DNA from: Bosea sp. BIWAKO-01
Lineage (GTDB): Bacteria; Pseudomonadota; Alphaproteobacteria; Rhizobiales; Beijerinckiaceae
Reading direction: 5' to 3'
DNA length: 64,000 nucleotides
NCBI RefSeq assembly: GCF_001748145.1
Contig: NZ_BCQA01000001.1
Location: 6,660,501-6,724,500, forward strand
Part shown: positions 62,680 to 64,000 of the stretch, one piece after another
Position numbering within the stretch: the first letter of the stretch is position 1
Layout of the letters: each line of letters opens with the position of its first letter
Position numbers and translations under genes: made by a program
Notes under the pieces: generated by a model
The model's database searches: none
Seen by the model: only the letters and a program-made list of their open reading frames with translations
Told to the model about the DNA's origin: nothing

Positions 62680-64000
62680 ATGAACACAGTACATGTCAGA
62701 AGATCGACGCCTGATTATCGGGAACAATCAACAGAAACACATTCATTTGCAACCGAATTAGAGTTTTACGACACCTATACCTGGTGCCTCAATGCCTATC
62801 CTGACGTGAAGGACACGATTCAATATCTCGGGTCCGAGATCGAGAAACTCCGACTCGATCTGAATGATTGGCAGACCCACGAAGTCGCGACCAACATATT
62901 CCTCCTGTCCTGCGGACTGCTGCATGCCGTCGAAGAGTATTTGCGCGGGCCGTCCGTGAGGATACCGGGACGCCTGATGACGCGCCTTGGGCCTGGCGCC
63001 ATGTGGGCCATGGATGGCGCCACGCGCGTCGTGGAAAGAGCGGCGAATATCCGCTCGGGCCGCAATCAGGCCAGCCTGCGCGATTGGCAGGAGCGTTGGC
63101 AGGCCAGCCTCGGCGATTTCCTCGCAATCCTTGTCAAGGGGCAACCATTGGCGCCTGCCTCGTTCGCCGGATCGGCCGCCTGCTTGACCGAATTGCTGGT
63201 ATCGCCCCCGCTGCCGGCCGATCTGCAAGCCAAACAGGTTGCCGCCTCCACCCTGTTCCGAAGGCTCGATACGACGCATTACGATATCATGGCACTCGGT
63301 CAGCGCTTCGCGGACCGCTGTCCGGATCGTTCCCAAGCCATCCTGATCGTGGGGTTGCGCACCTCGGGGTCCTATTTCGCCCCTCTGCTGCAGGCCTGTC
63401 TCAAGGCCGAGGGCTACCAGGAGGTGGTGTCGCTGACGATCCACCCGGGCAAGGGTCCCGGTCGCTGGGAGCGTCAACAGCTGCACCATTGTGCCCGGCA
63501 GGGGTTTACGGCCCTCGTCGTGGACGACTCGCCCTACACCGCCGGCACGATCGTCCTGGCTCTTGATATCGTTCGTCGGGCTGGCTTTTCCCTCGACAAG
63601 CTGAAAGCCCTCGTCCCGTATCATCCGGCAAGAAGAGACTGCCTGAAGGTACTATCCGACCAGATCGTCATCTCCATCGAGCCCGAGCAATGGCACAAGT
63701 ATCGCCTGCTCGACCCGAAATTGGCCGAGCAACGGCTGGCTGAGTACTTCCAGGCCCCTGATGTCCTCAGTGTGCGCCTGGTCGCCAGCAAGGCGGCCGA
63801 GGACTTCAATGCAGGCTTGCAGAATCTATCGTCAGGCGATCGCGGCGCGCGGCTCAAGGGGGCTACGAAGTTCGCCTCGAGAGACGACGGGGAAAGGAGA
63901 CCCGGTACGTCCTCGCCAAGAGCGTCGGCTGGGGGTGGCTCGGCTATCATGCCTTTCTCGCCGGTCACCGGCTCTCCGGGTTCGTCCCGCCCATCCTCGG
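62680..64000 (+). CDS. Uncharacterised protein with phosphoribosyltransferase-like core, right-edge partial, frameshifted
   Basis: Open from the ATG at 62680 (in-frame ATG also at 62668) to the window edge. Residues 1-200 are helical and unfamiliar (FATELEFYDTYTWCLNAYPDVK). About 218-300 hold a PRTase-like Rossmann core: AILIVGLRTSGSYFAPLL, and ALVVDDSPYTAGTI, which looks like a PRPP-loop (acidic pair followed by T.GT). Near residue 393 the frame loses sense. With one more G in the five-G run at 63858-63862 it continues GGYEVRLERRRGKETRYV, then AKSVGWGWLGYHAFLAGHRLSGFVPPI, a coherent second domain. I do not know the family. The start codon has no strong Shine-Dalgarno. Confidence 0.6.
   Translation, partial: MNTVHVRRSTPDYREQSTETHSFATELEFYDTYTWCLNAYPDVKDTIQYLGSEIEKLRLDLNDWQTHEVATNIFLLSCGLLHAVEEYLRGPSVRIPGRLMTRLGPGAMWAMDGATRVVERAANIRSGRNQASLRDWQERWQASLGDFLAILVKGQPLAPASFAGSAACLTELLVSPPLPADLQAKQVAASTLFRRLDTTHYDIMALGQRFADRCPDRSQAILIVGLRTSGSYFAPLLQACLKAEGYQEVVSLTIHPGKGPGRWERQQLHHCARQGFTALVVDDSPYTAGTIVLALDIVRRAGFSLDKLKALVPYHPARRDCLKVLSDQIVISIEPEQWHKYRLLDPKLAEQRLAEYFQAPDVLSVRLVASKAAEDFNAGLQNLSSGDRGARLKGATKFASRDDGERRPGTSSPRASAGGGSAIMPFSPVTGSPGSSRPSS

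Noticed and set aside
62758..63624. Minus-strand open frame of 288 codons at the right edge
   Set aside because: The plus-strand reading has a PRTase-like motif and natural composition; this frame has none.

Overview
The window looks like chromosome of a high-GC alphaproteobacterium, most probably of the order Hyphomicrobiales and Bosea-like. The basis is the codon use, the gene content (phasin, DUF892/PRC-type stress genes, MocR and PotABCD-type catabolic islands, a CheC-containing soluble chemosensory cluster) and two GGAAC-N16/17-GTT promoters of the EcfG general-stress type. The genus is inferred, not shown. I see no rRNA, tRNA, CRISPR array or intact mobile element.

Layout. 0-5 kb: 5' end of an M20-type amidohydrolase, a secreted hypothetical protein, a decayed ABC-permease fragment, two small coupled genes, a cold-shock gene, a Crp-like regulator, and an SDR coupled to a VTT membrane protein. 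5.1-7.7 kb: a large RDD-rhomboid-TPR fusion. 7.9-19.5 kb: a minus-strand chemosensory cluster (receiver, double-hairpin soluble receptor, triple CheW, CheB, CheR, CheA, STAS, CheY, CheC, hybrid kinase), closely packed, with a 15-bp minisatellite between the STAS and CheY genes. 19.8-31.3 kb: a catabolic island of a PotDABC-like transporter, FAD oxidase, aldehyde dehydrogenase, enolase-superfamily enzyme, MocR regulator and GMC oxidoreductase. Three copies of one operator-like sequence head its three catabolic/transport units.

31.4-34.1 kb: AraC regulator and patatin lipoprotein next to two gene relics (molybdenum hydroxylase, GMC oxidoreductase). 34.4-38.2 kb: envelope genes (Cys-rich repeat protein, OmpA-like, DUF3300, DUF2950). 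38.2-45.7 kb: a frameshifted LuxR gene, MHS transporter plus flavin reductase with divergent GntR regulator, phasin, DedA, and two pairs of short dispersed repeats. 45.9-49.7 kb: HAD phosphatase, two small lipoproteins and a secreted sulfatase. 50.1-55.4 kb: PHB-depolymerase-like esterase coupled to an RHH regulator whose promoter carries a perfect 15-bp palindrome, a DAO oxidase, and a general-stress block. 55.4-61.9 kb: DAO oxidase, RidA and XRE-cupin regulator, divergent from a peptide-type ABC binding protein and two permeases without ATPases.

At the right edge an unfamiliar gene with a phosphoribosyltransferase-like core runs off the window; a one-base loss in a G tract appears to shift its frame. 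The best candidates for new biology are the three-operator MocR regulon, the RDD-rhomboid-TPR protein, the double-hairpin receptor with CheC, and this edge gene.
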